Shown one piece after another: positions 33,903-42,287 of a stretch of 64,000 bases of DNA. The notes beneath the pieces are model-generated. The model saw only the letters and a program-made list of their open reading frames with translations. It searched no databases and was not told where the DNA came from. A program made the position numbers and the translations under genes. The stretch is from JAICUY01 sp035708065 (lineage in GTDB: Bacteria; Chloroflexota; Limnocylindria; QHBO01). The stretch covers positions 17,425-81,424 of the forward strand of contig DASSTC010000057.1 of NCBI GenBank assembly GCA_035708065.1, given 5' to 3'. The first letter of the stretch is position 1, and each line of letters begins with the position of its first letter.

Positions 33903-35392
33903 TCGCTGACGACTCCTGCATCGGTCCCGAGCGGGACGTCGAGGATGATACGGGTGCCGGCGCCCGGCTGGCTCACGATCTGGAACCCGGCGCCCATGCG
34001 CGTGGCACGATCGGCCATGTTGCGCAGGCCGCGGTGGCTCGTGCCGACCTTCGCCGCGGCGTCGAAGCCGCGGCCGTCGTCGGCGATCTCCAGGTGCAGC
34101 TCGCCCTCGGCCGGCTCGATCGAGATCGTGGCGTGGCTCGCCTGCGCATGGCGAGCGACGTTGGCCAGCGTCTCGCGGACGATGCTCAGCAGCTCGCCCG
34201 ACAGGTCGACCGGCAGCGGCCCGGGGTCGCTGCCGCGCACGTCGATGTCGACCGCCGAGTTGAGGCGCACCTCGTCGGCCAGGGTCTCGAGGGCGAGCAG
34301 CAGGCCGCCCTCCTCGAGCAGCACCGGTCGCAGGCCGAAGATGAAGCCGCGGATCTCGTTGATCGTGCCGTGCAGCGAGTCGATTGCGGCGTCGACCCGC
34401 GCGGCCGCCTCCTCGGGCGCCTCGCTGACCAGCTCCGGGACGTCGTCAAGCGACAGCGTGACGCCGTAGATGCGCTGGATGATCGTGTCGTGCAGATCGC
34501 GGCTGATGCGCTCGCGCTCGGTGACGATCCCCAGGCGACGCACCCGATCATGCAGGCGTGCGTTCTCCATGGCGATCCCGCTGTGCAGCGCGAAGCGCTC
34601 GACGAGCCGCTGGTCGTCCTCGTTGAACTCCGGCGCTCCCTGCTTCTCGGTGAGGTACAGGCGGCCGATCGACCGTTGGCCGACGGTGATCGGCACCCCC
34701 AGGAACGAGCGCATCGCCGGGTGGTTCGGCGGGAAGCCGTAGCGTCGCGGGTCGGTCGTGATGTCGGCGATGCGATAGGCGCGGTTCTCGCGGATGATCA
34801 GGCCCAGCAGTCCTCGTCCCCGCGGCAGCGAACCGATGCGCTCGCGCTGCTCGTGGCTCATGCCCGAGGTCACGAAGCGCTCGATGACCCCGTCCTCGTC
34901 GACGATGCCGAGCGCGGCGTACGTGGCGTCGACCAGCTCGCGCACGCGGTCGACGATGCCCTGCAGCACGCCGTCCACGCTCTGCAGACCGGCAATGCCG
35001 CGAATCGCCACGTCGAGGGCGGCGAGGTTGCCCTCGGCGCGTCGGGCGCGGGCCTCGCCGTGGACCGATTCGAGCGCCAGGCCGACCGCGTGGCGCAGCA
35101 GCGAGGCCGCCTCGCCGTCCGGCGGATCCAGCGCCAGGCGGCCGAGCGCCGCCGGCGCGCCGACCGGGCGGCCGCCGGCCGCGGCATCCGCGACGAGCGT
35201 TCCGCAGCCCACCACCACCCCGGCGAGGGGCGGCGCGTCGATCAGCAGCGCCGCTCCCCGGAAGCCGAGCTGCTCGGCGAGGAGCTGAAGGGTGGACGCG
35301 ATGCGATCGCGCTCCGCATCGGTCCGCCCATCCTGCCAGGCCGACACAGCGTCGATGAGGTGAGTCAGCGGCAGCGCGACCGGGTCAGGCAT
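33899..35392 (-). CDS. devS: DevS/DosS-like GAF-GAF histidine kinase
   Basis: 497 residues. An N-terminal GAF-like region is followed by a second GAF (residues 190-320) with RGLLGLIIRENRAYRIADI and GFPPNHPAMRSFLGVPI, close to DevS. HisKA_3 H-box: ERISRDLHDTIIQRIYG. N-box RETLANVARHAQ, G-box IADDGRGFD. In mycobacteria the first GAF binds heme and senses O2, NO and CO; whether this one does cannot be seen. TAGCCT 6 nt before ATG. Divergent from nirK. Confidence 0.9.
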   Translation of the reverse strand: MPDPVALPLTHLIDAVSAWQDGRTDAERDRIASTLQLLAEQLGFRGAALLIDAPPLAGVVVGCGTLVADAAAGGRPVGAPAALGRLALDPPDGEAASLLRHAVGLALESVHGEARARRAEGNLAALDVAIRGIAGLQSVDGVLQGIVDRVRELVDATYAALGIVDEDGVIERFVTSGMSHEQRERIGSLPRGRGLLGLIIRENRAYRIADITTDPRRYGFPPNHPAMRSFLGVPITVGQRSIGRLYLTEKQGAPEFNEDDQRLVERFALHSGIAMENARLHDRVRRLGIVTERERISRDLHDTIIQRIYGVTLSLDDVPELVSEAPEEAAARVDAAIDSLHGTINEIRGFIFGLRPVLLEEGGLLLALETLADEVRLNSAVDIDVRGSDPGPLPVDLSGELLSIVRETLANVARHAQASHATISIEPAEGELHLEIADDGRGFDAAAKVGTSHRGLRNMADRATRMGAGFQIVSQPGAGTRIILDVPLGTDAGVVSE

Positions 35393-35408
35393 GGGACAAG
35401 GCTACCGG

Positions 35409-35445
35409 GATGTCCCGGTCACTGTCCCGGCCAGACCGGGACATC
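35409..35445. promoter_or_regulatory. 12-bp inverted repeat with three GTCCCGG half-sites
   Basis: GATGTCCCGGTC (35409-35420) and its exact reverse complement GACCGGGACATC (35434-35445) flank a spacer holding another TGTCCCGG. It lies between the divergent devS and nirK starts, beside the devS -10 box. GGGAC/GTCCC is also the core half-site of mycobacterial DevR boxes, but here the halves face outward. A regulator site is likely; an RNA hairpin is the alternative. Confidence 0.6.
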
Positions 35446-35459
35446 GGGCATGCGATGGC

Positions 35460-35473
35460 GGGCCGCATGGCAC
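35460..35473. promoter_or_regulatory. Stress-regulon motif GGGCC-N4-GGCAC upstream of nirK
   Basis: GGGCCGCATGGCAC, an exact match to the shared motif, 86 bp before the nirK start. See the separate finding on this motif. Confidence 0.5.
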
Positions 35474-35558
35474 GTGTCGCGGTCGCATCGGTCTGGTGAA
35501 ATGGGAAACGTCGAAATGGAGCCGCCCAACGACGGCTCTTCCACGAAGCAGGGAACAG

Positions 35559-36914
35559 ATGACCAGGATCTTCATCTTCATCTCGGCGTTCGTCAGCATG
35601 GCGCTGCTTACGCTCATCTACACGCAGGTCGCACAGCAACCCGCCGTCGCCCAGGCCGAGAACGGCGGAGCGAACCAGGGCACGCTGGAGATTCACGCCT
35701 TCGACCTCGGCTTCAAGCCGAACATGCTCCACGTCCCGAACCCGGGGCGTTACACGATCAAGCTCGTCAACGACGGTGCGATGCCGCATGACTTCGCGAC
35801 GGCCGATGGCACGGTGATCGTCGCCGCGCAGGCGGGCGAGACGGTCACCGCGGAGATCGACGTGCCGGCCGCCGGATTCGACTTCATCTGCTCCATCCCC
35901 GGCCACGCAGCCGCGGGCATGACCGGCAGCATCATGGTCGATGGCGGCACCGCCGGGCGGCCGAACGCGACACCGGCGCCGAGCATGGGCGATCACGGCG
36001 GTCCCGGGGCGGCGCTGCCCGCCAAGGACCCCAATGCCCCGAAGTACGAGCTCCGCGATCCCACCGCACCGAAGCTGATGTCGGGCAAGGTCCACGACAT
36101 CACCCTCGTCACCGAGGAGAAGCTGATGACCGTGGCCGACGGCTACGTGCAGAAGGTCTGGACGTTCAACGGCACCGTGCCGGGTCCAGTGCTGCGGGTG
36201 AAGGTCGGTGACACGGTGCGGATCCACCTCCAGAACCCGAAGACCAGCCAGATGAACCACTCGGTCGACTTCCACGCCTCGATGGTGGCCTGGAACGACG
36301 AGATGACCGATATCGCGCCGGGCCAGGAGAAGCTCTACGAGTTCACGGCCGAACATGCGGGCGTGTGGATGTACCACTGCGGCACGGCGCCGACGCTGCA
36401 TCACATCGCCAACGGGATGTACGGCATGATCATCGTCGAGCCGACCGCGGGCCTGCCGACGGTCGACGCCGAGTACGCCATCGTGCAGAGCGAGTGGTAC
36501 CTCGGCCCGCAGGGCCAGCCGACCGATCTGACCAAGGCCTCGGCCGGTGCGCCGGATCCCGACTTCGTGGTCTTCAACGGCGTGGCCAACCAGTACAAGG
36601 ACAACCCGATCAAGGTCAAGACCGGCGAGCGCGTGCGGATGTTCATCCTGGACGCCGGACCGAGCGTGGACAGCTCGTTCCACATCGTTGGTACGATCTT
36701 CGATGACGTGATCAAGGAAGGCATCCACCTGAAGCGCGGCAACGATGGCTCGTGGGGCTCGCAGGCCGTCGACCTCTCGCCGGCGCAGGGGGCGATCGTC
36801 GAGTTCACCACGGCCGAGGATGGCCTCTACCCGATGGTGACCCATGCGTTCAACCTGGTTGGACGCGGAGCGCTGGGCTTGGTCCAGGCCGGTGACGGCG
36901 ATCCCCTCAACTGA
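35559..36914 (+). CDS. nirK: Copper nitrite reductase with extra N-terminal cupredoxin domain
   Basis: 451 residues. A signal/anchor helix (IFIFISAFVSMALLTLIYT) exports the protein. Residues 45-130 are a plastocyanin-like domain (MPHDFATA ... FICSIPGHAAAGM: His, Cys, His, Met). The NirK/AniA core follows. NHSVDFHAS gives a type-1 His, the catalytic Asp and a type-2 His. WMYHCGTAPTLHHIANGM gives type-2 His and type-1 Cys, His, Met. SSFHIVGTIFD supplies the second catalytic His and PMVTHAFN the last type-2 His. It reduces nitrite to NO; the extra cupredoxin probably feeds electrons. Confidence 0.9.
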   Translation: MTRIFIFISAFVSMALLTLIYTQVAQQPAVAQAENGGANQGTLEIHAFDLGFKPNMLHVPNPGRYTIKLVNDGAMPHDFATADGTVIVAAQAGETVTAEIDVPAAGFDFICSIPGHAAAGMTGSIMVDGGTAGRPNATPAPSMGDHGGPGAALPAKDPNAPKYELRDPTAPKLMSGKVHDITLVTEEKLMTVADGYVQKVWTFNGTVPGPVLRVKVGDTVRIHLQNPKTSQMNHSVDFHASMVAWNDEMTDIAPGQEKLYEFTAEHAGVWMYHCGTAPTLHHIANGMYGMIIVEPTAGLPTVDAEYAIVQSEWYLGPQGQPTDLTKASAGAPDPDFVVFNGVANQYKDNPIKVKTGERVRMFILDAGPSVDSSFHIVGTIFDDVIKEGIHLKRGNDGSWGSQAVDLSPAQGAIVEFTTAEDGLYPMVTHAFNLVGRGALGLVQAGDGDPLN

Positions 36915-36918
36915 TCCG

Positions 36919-38199
36919 ATGGACCTGGCCATCGGTCCGATGCCGGAGCGGCGCGATGCCGCTCCGGCATCCGCACGCCTGAGCGAACGCTCCGTCCTGC
37001 AGCTGGGCATCGGCCTGGCCGCGGGCTTCGTCGTCCTGTCGCTGGTGACCGGCGTCGTGCCGCTCGGCCCGCTGCACGGCTGGGTGGCGATCCACCTCGC
37101 GCTGGCCGGCGCCACCACCGTGGCGATCGGCACGTTCATGCCTCACTTCGGGGTGACGCTGGCCGGCACCCGGCCGGAGCCCGTCGCCGCGCGGCTCGCC
37201 GGCGTCCTGTCGCTGGCAAGCGGCATGGCGCTGGTCGCGCTCGGGCGACCGCTGCTCGGCGATCACCTGGCTGCCGGCGGCGGCGTATTGGTGCTCATCG
37301 GCCTCGGCATCACGGCCTGGAACACGTATGCACCGATGCGCTCGGGCCTGACCCGGCGCCACCCGATCGTGCAGGTCACCTACGGCGTGGCGCTGGCCGA
37401 CCTGGTCGTGGGTGCCACGCTGGCCACGTTGTTCCTGCTCGGCTTCGCGCCGGTGACCGGTGCATGGGTCGCGCTCAAGCCGGCCCACGCCTGGCTCAAC
37501 GTCTTCGGCTTCGTGTCGCTGACGATCGCCGGAACGCTGATCTACCTCTATCCGACGATGCTCGGCACCCGCATCCGGCCCCACTGGACGATGGTGATGG
37601 CCGTCATCGGCCTGCTGGTCGGGCCGCCGGTGGTGGCCATCGGATCCGCGCTCGAGTCGCAGGCCGTGGCGGTGGTCGGCGGCGCGGTCGCGCTGGCCGG
37701 TGCCATCGGTCTGCTCGGCTACGGCCTCGAGATCCGGAGCCGCCGCGGCCGATGGGCGAACGACCTCGCCTGGCACAGCCTCACCGCACGCCACGGCCTG
37801 GCCGGCATGGCGTGGTTCGTGGTGACCGTCGCCGTGGCGCTGGTGGGCCTCGTGCGTAACGGCGCAGCCGTGCCCGGCTGGACGCTTGGATCCATGGCGC
37901 TGCCGCTCATCGGCGGCTGGGCCCTGCAGGAGCTGGTGGCGGCCTGGGGCCATCTGCTGCCGGCGGTCGGCCCGGCCGACATGGCGGCCAAGGCCCGCCA
38001 GCGTGCCGTGCTGTCGCGGCTCGCGCTGCCTCGGGTCATCGCCTGGAACCTGGGCGTGGCGCTGGCCTGGATCGGCCTCGGCCTGTGGATGCCGGTGCTG
38101 ATCGGGTTGGGCGCGGTGCTGCTGGGTGGCGCAGTGGTCACCGCGCTCGTGTTGCTCGGCAGGGCGCTGAGCATCGGACAGGCACGCCGGTCATCCTGA
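36919..38199 (+). CDS. NnrS/heme-copper oxidase subunit I-like membrane protein
   Basis: 426 residues with about 12 helices. Conserved histidines sit in or near helices: WVAIHLALAG, MPHFGVTLAG, KPAHAWLNVFGFVSLTIAG, TARHGLAGMAW and WGHLLPAVG. The pattern resembles NnrS and subunit I of NorB/cbb3 oxidases, but the full six-His set is not certain, so quinol oxidation or NO handling is inference. It starts 4 bp after nirK and must be co-transcribed. Gene 40795-41937 is a related, smaller protein. Confidence 0.72.
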   Translation: MDLAIGPMPERRDAAPASARLSERSVLQLGIGLAAGFVVLSLVTGVVPLGPLHGWVAIHLALAGATTVAIGTFMPHFGVTLAGTRPEPVAARLAGVLSLASGMALVALGRPLLGDHLAAGGGVLVLIGLGITAWNTYAPMRSGLTRRHPIVQVTYGVALADLVVGATLATLFLLGFAPVTGAWVALKPAHAWLNVFGFVSLTIAGTLIYLYPTMLGTRIRPHWTMVMAVIGLLVGPPVVAIGSALESQAVAVVGGAVALAGAIGLLGYGLEIRSRRGRWANDLAWHSLTARHGLAGMAWFVVTVAVALVGLVRNGAAVPGWTLGSMALPLIGGWALQELVAAWGHLLPAVGPADMAAKARQRAVLSRLALPRVIAWNLGVALAWIGLGLWMPVLIGLGAVLLGGAVVTALVLLGRALSIGQARRSS

Positions 38200-38267
38200 G
38201 CGTACGGACGCCGGCGTGCTCGCATGACCGGGTCGGTGGATCCTCGGCTGACCTCGGTGGCTGCCGG

Positions 38268-38402
38268 GAAGAGGTTGCCGATCAGCGCGACTGCTACAAC
38301 CGGGCCTGATCGGCGGCAGGTGTCCCGCCGATATCAGTCGCACTGCTCGGCGAGGCGCGGATCAGTCCGAACGCCCGATTTCAACAAGCGCGACTGATCG
38401 CC
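38268..38402. repeat. Structured repeat region downstream of nirK operon
   Basis: An inner perfect hairpin GCCGATCAG/CTGATCGGC (38277-38285, 38306-38314) can act as terminator. A larger imperfect pair links CCGATCAGCGCGACTGC (38278-38294) with GCGCGACTGATCGCC (38388-38402). ATCAGTCGCACTGCT in between is a third related segment. The 491-bp gap 38200-38690 holds this and the MITE-like copy B; no gene is evident. Confidence 0.5.
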
Positions 38403-38509
38403 GGCCGCGGCGGGGCGCTCGTCGCAGGCGCTGGATCGGTCAGGCGCAGAGCCGGCAGCCGTCGCTGCTCAGGAACGCGTGACCGAGCCAGAAGCGCCTC
38501 CGGATCGTC

Positions 38510-38663
38510 AGCCCGTGGCTCTATCCACGATCGAGGGCGCTCTGCACACGCCTTGTTCGCTGTCGTAGCCGCTGGCTGGCGATTACGACGGCCGACGAGC
38601 CGAGCTGACGTGCCGACGCACGCCGAACCACTTGCCGTTCGCCGATAGAGCCACCTGCTGGCT
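38510..38663. repeat. MITE-like inverted-repeat element, copy B
   Basis: 154 bp. Right end CGATAGAGCCACCTGCTGGCT (38643-38663) is the best-preserved terminal repeat. The left end AGCCCGTGGCTCTATCCACG (38510-38529) shares GTGGCTCTATC with its reverse complement but has lost three bases near the tip. Same terminal sequence as copies A and C. No coding content. Confidence 0.65.
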
Positions 38664-38690
38664 CCGCGGAGGGGTTCCGCCCGTCGCTGC

Positions 38691-39194
38691 CTAGTGTGCC
38701 GTGGCCGGCGTGGCGATCATCTCGGCGATCTCATCTGCCCAGCTGTCGATCGCGTCCCATTCGCGGAAGTCGCCGTATGGCGCGCGGACCAGGCCGACGA
38801 TCGCCCGCTCGCCGAAGCCGAGCTGCGCTCGCTCGAGGGCCCCGCTGAAGACGCGATGCCCGACCGCGGAGACCTGGCGCACCAGGCCGTCGACCTCGAC
38901 CGCGTCCCCGGCCGGAACCGGCGGCTCGCCCAGCGGACCGCTCGAGAAGAGCCACACGGCACGGTCGCGCAGGGTGTCCGCCTGGCGCTGCACGAACTCG
39001 GTGGCGCTCTTCATCCAGTGCCCGGCGTAGACGGCGCTGCCGATGATCACCGCGTCGTACCCGGCCGCCGACCCGACGACCTCGGGTGGCAGCACTTCGA
39101 CGTCGACCCCGCGTTCACGGAGCCGCTGTGCAAGTGATTCGCCGATCTCGGCGGTCGCGCCGTGCTTCGAGGCGACCGTGACCAAAGCTCTCAT
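38691..39194 (-). CDS. Flavodoxin-domain protein (HemG-like)
   Basis: 167 residues. VTVASKHGATAEIGESLA is the FMN phosphate loop (T/S-x-x-G-x-T type), and VIIGSAVYAGHWMKSATEFV with FSSGPLGEPP are the FMN ring-binding loops of the flavodoxin_5 (menaquinone-dependent protoporphyrinogen IX oxidase-like) family. It carries electrons or reduces quinones/porphyrins. It is the last minus-strand gene of the nitrogen-oxide cluster, 180 bp after the AhpD-like gene, probably with its own promoter. Confidence 0.85.
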   Translation of the reverse strand: MRALVTVASKHGATAEIGESLAQRLRERGVDVEVLPPEVVGSAAGYDAVIIGSAVYAGHWMKSATEFVQRQADTLRDRAVWLFSSGPLGEPPVPAGDAVEVDGLVRQVSAVGHRVFSGALERAQLGFGERAIVGLVRAPYGDFREWDAIDSWADEIAEMIATPATAH

Positions 39195-39295
39195 CTCGAT
39201 GCCCTGCCTTTCAGCGTCGGCGGCCGCCGGCCGTCAGCGGGCGTGGCCGATCGCCGACCGTTCGGAACAAGCATGGCTGACGCCCTGACAGCCGA

Positions 39296-39317
39296 GCACC
39301 TGCCAGAGGTCAGGTGC
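39296..39317. terminator. Candidate terminator hairpin
   Basis: GCACCTG / CAGGTGC perfect 7-bp repeat with an 8-nt loop, between the AhpD-like gene stop and the flavodoxin gene on the minus strand. No T-tract. A partial stress motif (GGGAGCAATGGCAT, 39322-39335) lies next to it, so a regulatory role is also possible. Confidence 0.35.
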
Positions 39318-39374
39318 AGTCGGGAGCAATGGCATGGCAAACGATGCGCTCGGACATGCTCGATTGAGCGGGCG

Positions 39375-39881
39375 TCACTCGGGTCGACGGTGCGAAACGT
39401 ACTCGCCGGCGGGGCGGCGGAAGCCGACCGACAGCCGGTTCCAGCCGTTGATGGCGATGATCGCCAGCGTCAGGGCGACCTGTTCGGCCGCGTCGAACTC
39501 GCTCGCCATCCAGTCGTAGTCGTCGGCCGGCGCGCCGGTCTGCGGCAGCAGCGTCAGCGCCTCGGTCCAGGCCAGCGCGGCGCGCTCGCGGCTGCTGAAG
39601 TCGGGCGCCTCGCGCCAGACCGCGACCATGTTCAGTCGCTGCTGGTCCTCGCCGATGGCCAGCGCGTCCTTGGTGTGCATGTCGACGCAGAAGGCACAGC
39701 CGTTGAGCTGCGAGGCGCGCAGCTTGACAAGCTCGCGGAGCTTCGGCTCGAGCGTGCTGTGATGGACGACCGTCTCGAGCGCCGACATGGCGCGGGTCGC
39801 CTCGGGGAGGGCTTCGTTGTAGTCGAGCCGGGGCTCCTCGACGGCGTGTGCGGTATGGCGTTGGATCAGTTCGGTGGTCAT
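39375..39881 (-). CDS. Carboxymuconolactone decarboxylase/AhpD-like protein
   Basis: 168 residues. The AhpD-type active site is NGCAFCVDMHTKDAL (CxxC then H), the signature of alkylhydroperoxidase-like proteins. The surrounding segments (LRELVKLRASQL, ERAALAWTEALTLL) match the CMD fold. It probably reduces peroxides or acts as a thiol redox adaptor. AGGAGA lies just before ATG. It follows the flavoprotein reductase gene by 7 bp. Confidence 0.92.
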   Translation of the reverse strand: MTTELIQRHTAHAVEEPRLDYNEALPEATRAMSALETVVHHSTLEPKLRELVKLRASQLNGCAFCVDMHTKDALAIGEDQQRLNMVAVWREAPDFSSRERAALAWTEALTLLPQTGAPADDYDWMASEFDAAEQVALTLAIIAINGWNRLSVGFRRPAGEYVSHRRPE

Positions 39882-39888
39882 GGTTCTC

Positions 39889-40629
39889 CTAGTACCCGGT
39901 GAATTCTTCACTGCGAATGTCGTCCTCGTCGACGGCCATCTCGGCCAGCACGGCGCGCATGGCGCGCACCATGCCGGCCGGGCCGGCGAGGTAGTAGATC
40001 GGCTGCTCGATGCCGTCGAGGTGGCGTCGCAGCATGTCGGCGTCGACATGGCCGCGCTCGCCGCCCCACGCGTCGGCCGGCTGGGGAGCGGACATCACCG
40101 GCACGAACGCGAGCTTCGGCTCGCGCTCGGCAAGCTGCCGCAGCTCGTCGGCAAAGGCCGCATCGGTCGGGCGCCGGTTGGCGTGGATCAGCACCACCCG
40201 ATAGGGGAGCGACCCGCCGTGCATCTGCTCGACAAGGATGCTGCGGAACGGGGTGATCCCAACGCCGCCGGCGAGAAGCACGGCCGGGCGCTGCGCATGG
40301 TGCAGCCGGAAGTCGCCGAACGGTCCCTCGAGCTTCATGCTGGTGCCCAGCGGCACGCGCTGCAGGACACGCTTGAACGCGGTATCGCGCAGTCGGGTGG
40401 TGATCTGGATGATCTCCTCTGACGGTGCGCTGGAGACCGAGAAGCCGCGTGTGTTGCCCTCGGCATCGGTCTCGGGCGGATCGTGCAGCGTGATATCGAT
40501 GAACTGACCGGCCCGGTACGTCCAGTCCGCGGGCTTGGCCCAGCGGAAGCTCATCGTGCGGTCGGCGACCAGCTCGCGGCTGACCAGCGGTGCCTCGAAG
40601 ACCGGCCAGGCGACGGTCTCGGTGCTCAT
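39889..40629 (-). CDS. FAD-dependent ferredoxin-NADP reductase-type oxidoreductase
   Basis: 246 residues. An FAD-binding barrel (RAGQFIDITLHDPPE, RGFSVSSAPSEE: RxYS-like variant) precedes a NAD-binding domain (VLLAGGVGITPFRSIL, YYLAGPAGMVRAMRAVL). No 2Fe-2S or globin domain is attached, so electrons go to a separate partner such as the flavodoxin or hemerythrin nearby. Its ATG overlaps the stop of a 38-residue frame upstream. Confidence 0.9.
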   Translation of the reverse strand: MSTETVAWPVFEAPLVSRELVADRTMSFRWAKPADWTYRAGQFIDITLHDPPETDAEGNTRGFSVSSAPSEEIIQITTRLRDTAFKRVLQRVPLGTSMKLEGPFGDFRLHHAQRPAVLLAGGVGITPFRSILVEQMHGGSLPYRVVLIHANRRPTDAAFADELRQLAEREPKLAFVPVMSAPQPADAWGGERGHVDADMLRRHLDGIEQPIYYLAGPAGMVRAMRAVLAEMAVDEDDIRSEEFTGY

Positions 40630-40742
40630 GCGGGCACCCGTGACCGCGCGAGATTCGCGCGGCGCCAGCCGCCGTTCGCCATGGCGATCGTCGCGAGCTC
40701 GAAGGTGATCAGGCTGGTGTTCGGTACGAGCTCGCTCGACAT
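40626..40742 (-). CDS. 38-residue leader-like small protein
   Basis: Reads MSSELVPNTSLITFELAT... and ends NLARSRVPA. A GAGAGGAAC ribosome site lies about 10 nt upstream, and its TGA overlaps the ATG of the reductase gene (ATGA). The first half is hydrophobic/beta-like and the second basic. It fits a small protein or a leader peptide whose translation opens the reductase start. No family recognised. Confidence 0.55.
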   Translation of the reverse strand: MSSELVPNTSLITFELATIAMANGGWRRANLARSRVPA

Positions 40743-40794
40743 GTGAGCACTGGTTCCTCTCTGCTTCCGATGATGGTGGTGGCAGACCGATGCA

Positions 40795-41937
40795 TCAGTC
40801 GATCCGCACGATTTCGCGCTGCAGGGTGTGGGCGGGGCGCCGCTCGGGGCGCGGCCGCGCGCCGCGGCGCAGCGACAGCCCCTGGACCACGGCACCCGCC
40901 GACGAGCCGACGAACAGCAGCAGGGCGATCACGTTCAGCACGCCGCCGGTCTGCCACAGCGCCTGGTTGCCGAGCAGGTCCCCCCCGACGATGCGCACCA
41001 GCAGCCCGGCGTGCAGCAGGACGAGGTGCGCGTAGAAGCGCGGCCGGTAGGGGAGCGGCACGCGCAGCACCGCCGGCACGATCACCGGCGCATGGCCGAA
41101 GACCATCGACATCACGAAGCCGAGGAAGATGGCGTGCAGCATCGTGTCGTAGGCGCTGCCGGCAACGCTGGCGCCGAACGCCAGCCAGGCGATGCCGCCG
41201 ACCGCCAGCCAGGCGTAGCCGATGAGCAGGCAGAGCGCGATGAACCGCGTGACGCCCTGCATGCGGACGGTCCGGCGGGCGAGGTCGTGGGCCGCCAGCC
41301 AGGCGGTCAGGGCCAGCAGACCGATGCCCGCGACCCGCATCCCGAGGTCGGGCAGCACGAGGGACACGGCCACCCCGGCGACGAAGGGGAGCGCCGCGGC
41401 GACGAATGTGGCTCGGGCGCTCGGCGACAGCTTTCCCAGCCGCGACAGCTCGAGCCGCTCGCCGGCGATGACCAGCACCAGGAATGCGGCGAGCCAGGGA
41501 ATGATGGCGCTCACCGGCCGGCCGGCAACCCACAGGAGGGCGGCGACCGCCCACCCCACGGCGCCGACCGCCTGGACCCGGGTGTGCAGCGCGACCTCGA
41601 TGCGGTCGAAGGCGACGTACATCGCCATGAGCACGATGCCCGCGGCCAGCAGCAGCGCGCCGGCGAGCACGTCGGGCGCGCCGACCAGCAGCGCAACCCC
41701 GCCCAGCCCGGCGGCCAGTGGCGAAGCGTAGGCCCAGCGCGCGCCCAGCGCCACGGCGCGCTCAAGCGCGATCATCGTGCCGAGGAAGCCGAGCGCCATG
41801 AGCAGGCCGTGGGCGGCCGCCAGGTGCGTGGCGGCGCTCGGCATGCCAATCCCGAGCAGCACCAGCGCGCCGGTCAACCCGCCGAGCAGCGCCGCTCCGC
41901 CGAGGGCCAGCAGCGCGAGGCTGCGACGGTTGATCAT
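40795..41937 (-). CDS. NnrS-like membrane protein
   Basis: 380 residues with about 12 helices. His residues lie in AATHLAAAHGLLMALGF, DTMLHAIFLGFVMSMVFGHAPVIVPAVL and YAHLVLLHAGLLVRI. The FGHAPVIVPAV region is characteristic of the NnrS family, heme-copper membrane proteins linked to nitric-oxide stress. Its stop is followed within 53 bp by the 38-residue frame, and its ATG overlaps the MIP18-family gene's stop by 4 bp. Confidence 0.78.
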   Translation of the reverse strand: MINRRSLALLALGGAALLGGLTGALVLLGIGMPSAATHLAAAHGLLMALGFLGTMIALERAVALGARWAYASPLAAGLGGVALLVGAPDVLAGALLLAAGIVLMAMYVAFDRIEVALHTRVQAVGAVGWAVAALLWVAGRPVSAIIPWLAAFLVLVIAGERLELSRLGKLSPSARATFVAAALPFVAGVAVSLVLPDLGMRVAGIGLLALTAWLAAHDLARRTVRMQGVTRFIALCLLIGYAWLAVGGIAWLAFGASVAGSAYDTMLHAIFLGFVMSMVFGHAPVIVPAVLRVPLPYRPRFYAHLVLLHAGLLVRIVGGDLLGNQALWQTGGVLNVIALLLFVGSSAGAVVQGLSLRRGARPRPERRPAHTLQREIVRID

Positions 41938-42287
41938 CGGCGCCAGCCGAGCTGGGCCTTGGCCGTATCGGTCATCAGGTCCGGTGACCAGAGCGGGTCG
42001 TAGGTGACCTCGATGTCGACGTCGAGCACCCGGTCGAGGCCGAGCAGCGCCCAGCGGATGCCGTCGCTGAGGTACGGCCCGAGCGGGCAGGCGGGCGTCG
42101 TGGTGGTGATGAGGATGTTCGCCACGCCATCGGTCACCGAGGCGTCGTAGACCAGGCCGAGGTCGACGATGTTCACGCCGAGCTCGGGGTCGATCACGTC
42201 CCGCAGGCGCTCGTCGAGCTCGTCGCGGGTCACCTCGCTGGAGAGCAGCGCCGCCACGTCGAGCGGCTGGTCGAGTTTGTCGTTCAT
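41934..42287 (-). CDS. MIP18/SufT-like iron-sulfur assembly protein
   Basis: 117 residues. LRDVIDPELGVNIVDLGLVYD is the MIP18 (DUF59) signature and TTTPACPLGPYLSDGI carries the conserved Cys. It ends with EVTYDPLWSPDLMTDTAKAQLGW as in PaaD/SufT proteins. It helps load or repair Fe-S clusters, apt beside a SufR-like regulator and NO genes, since NO destroys such clusters. Overlaps both neighbours by 4 bp. Confidence 0.9.
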   Translation of the reverse strand: MNDKLDQPLDVAALLSSEVTRDELDERLRDVIDPELGVNIVDLGLVYDASVTDGVANILITTTTPACPLGPYLSDGIRWALLGLDRVLDVDIEVTYDPLWSPDLMTDTAKAQLGWRR

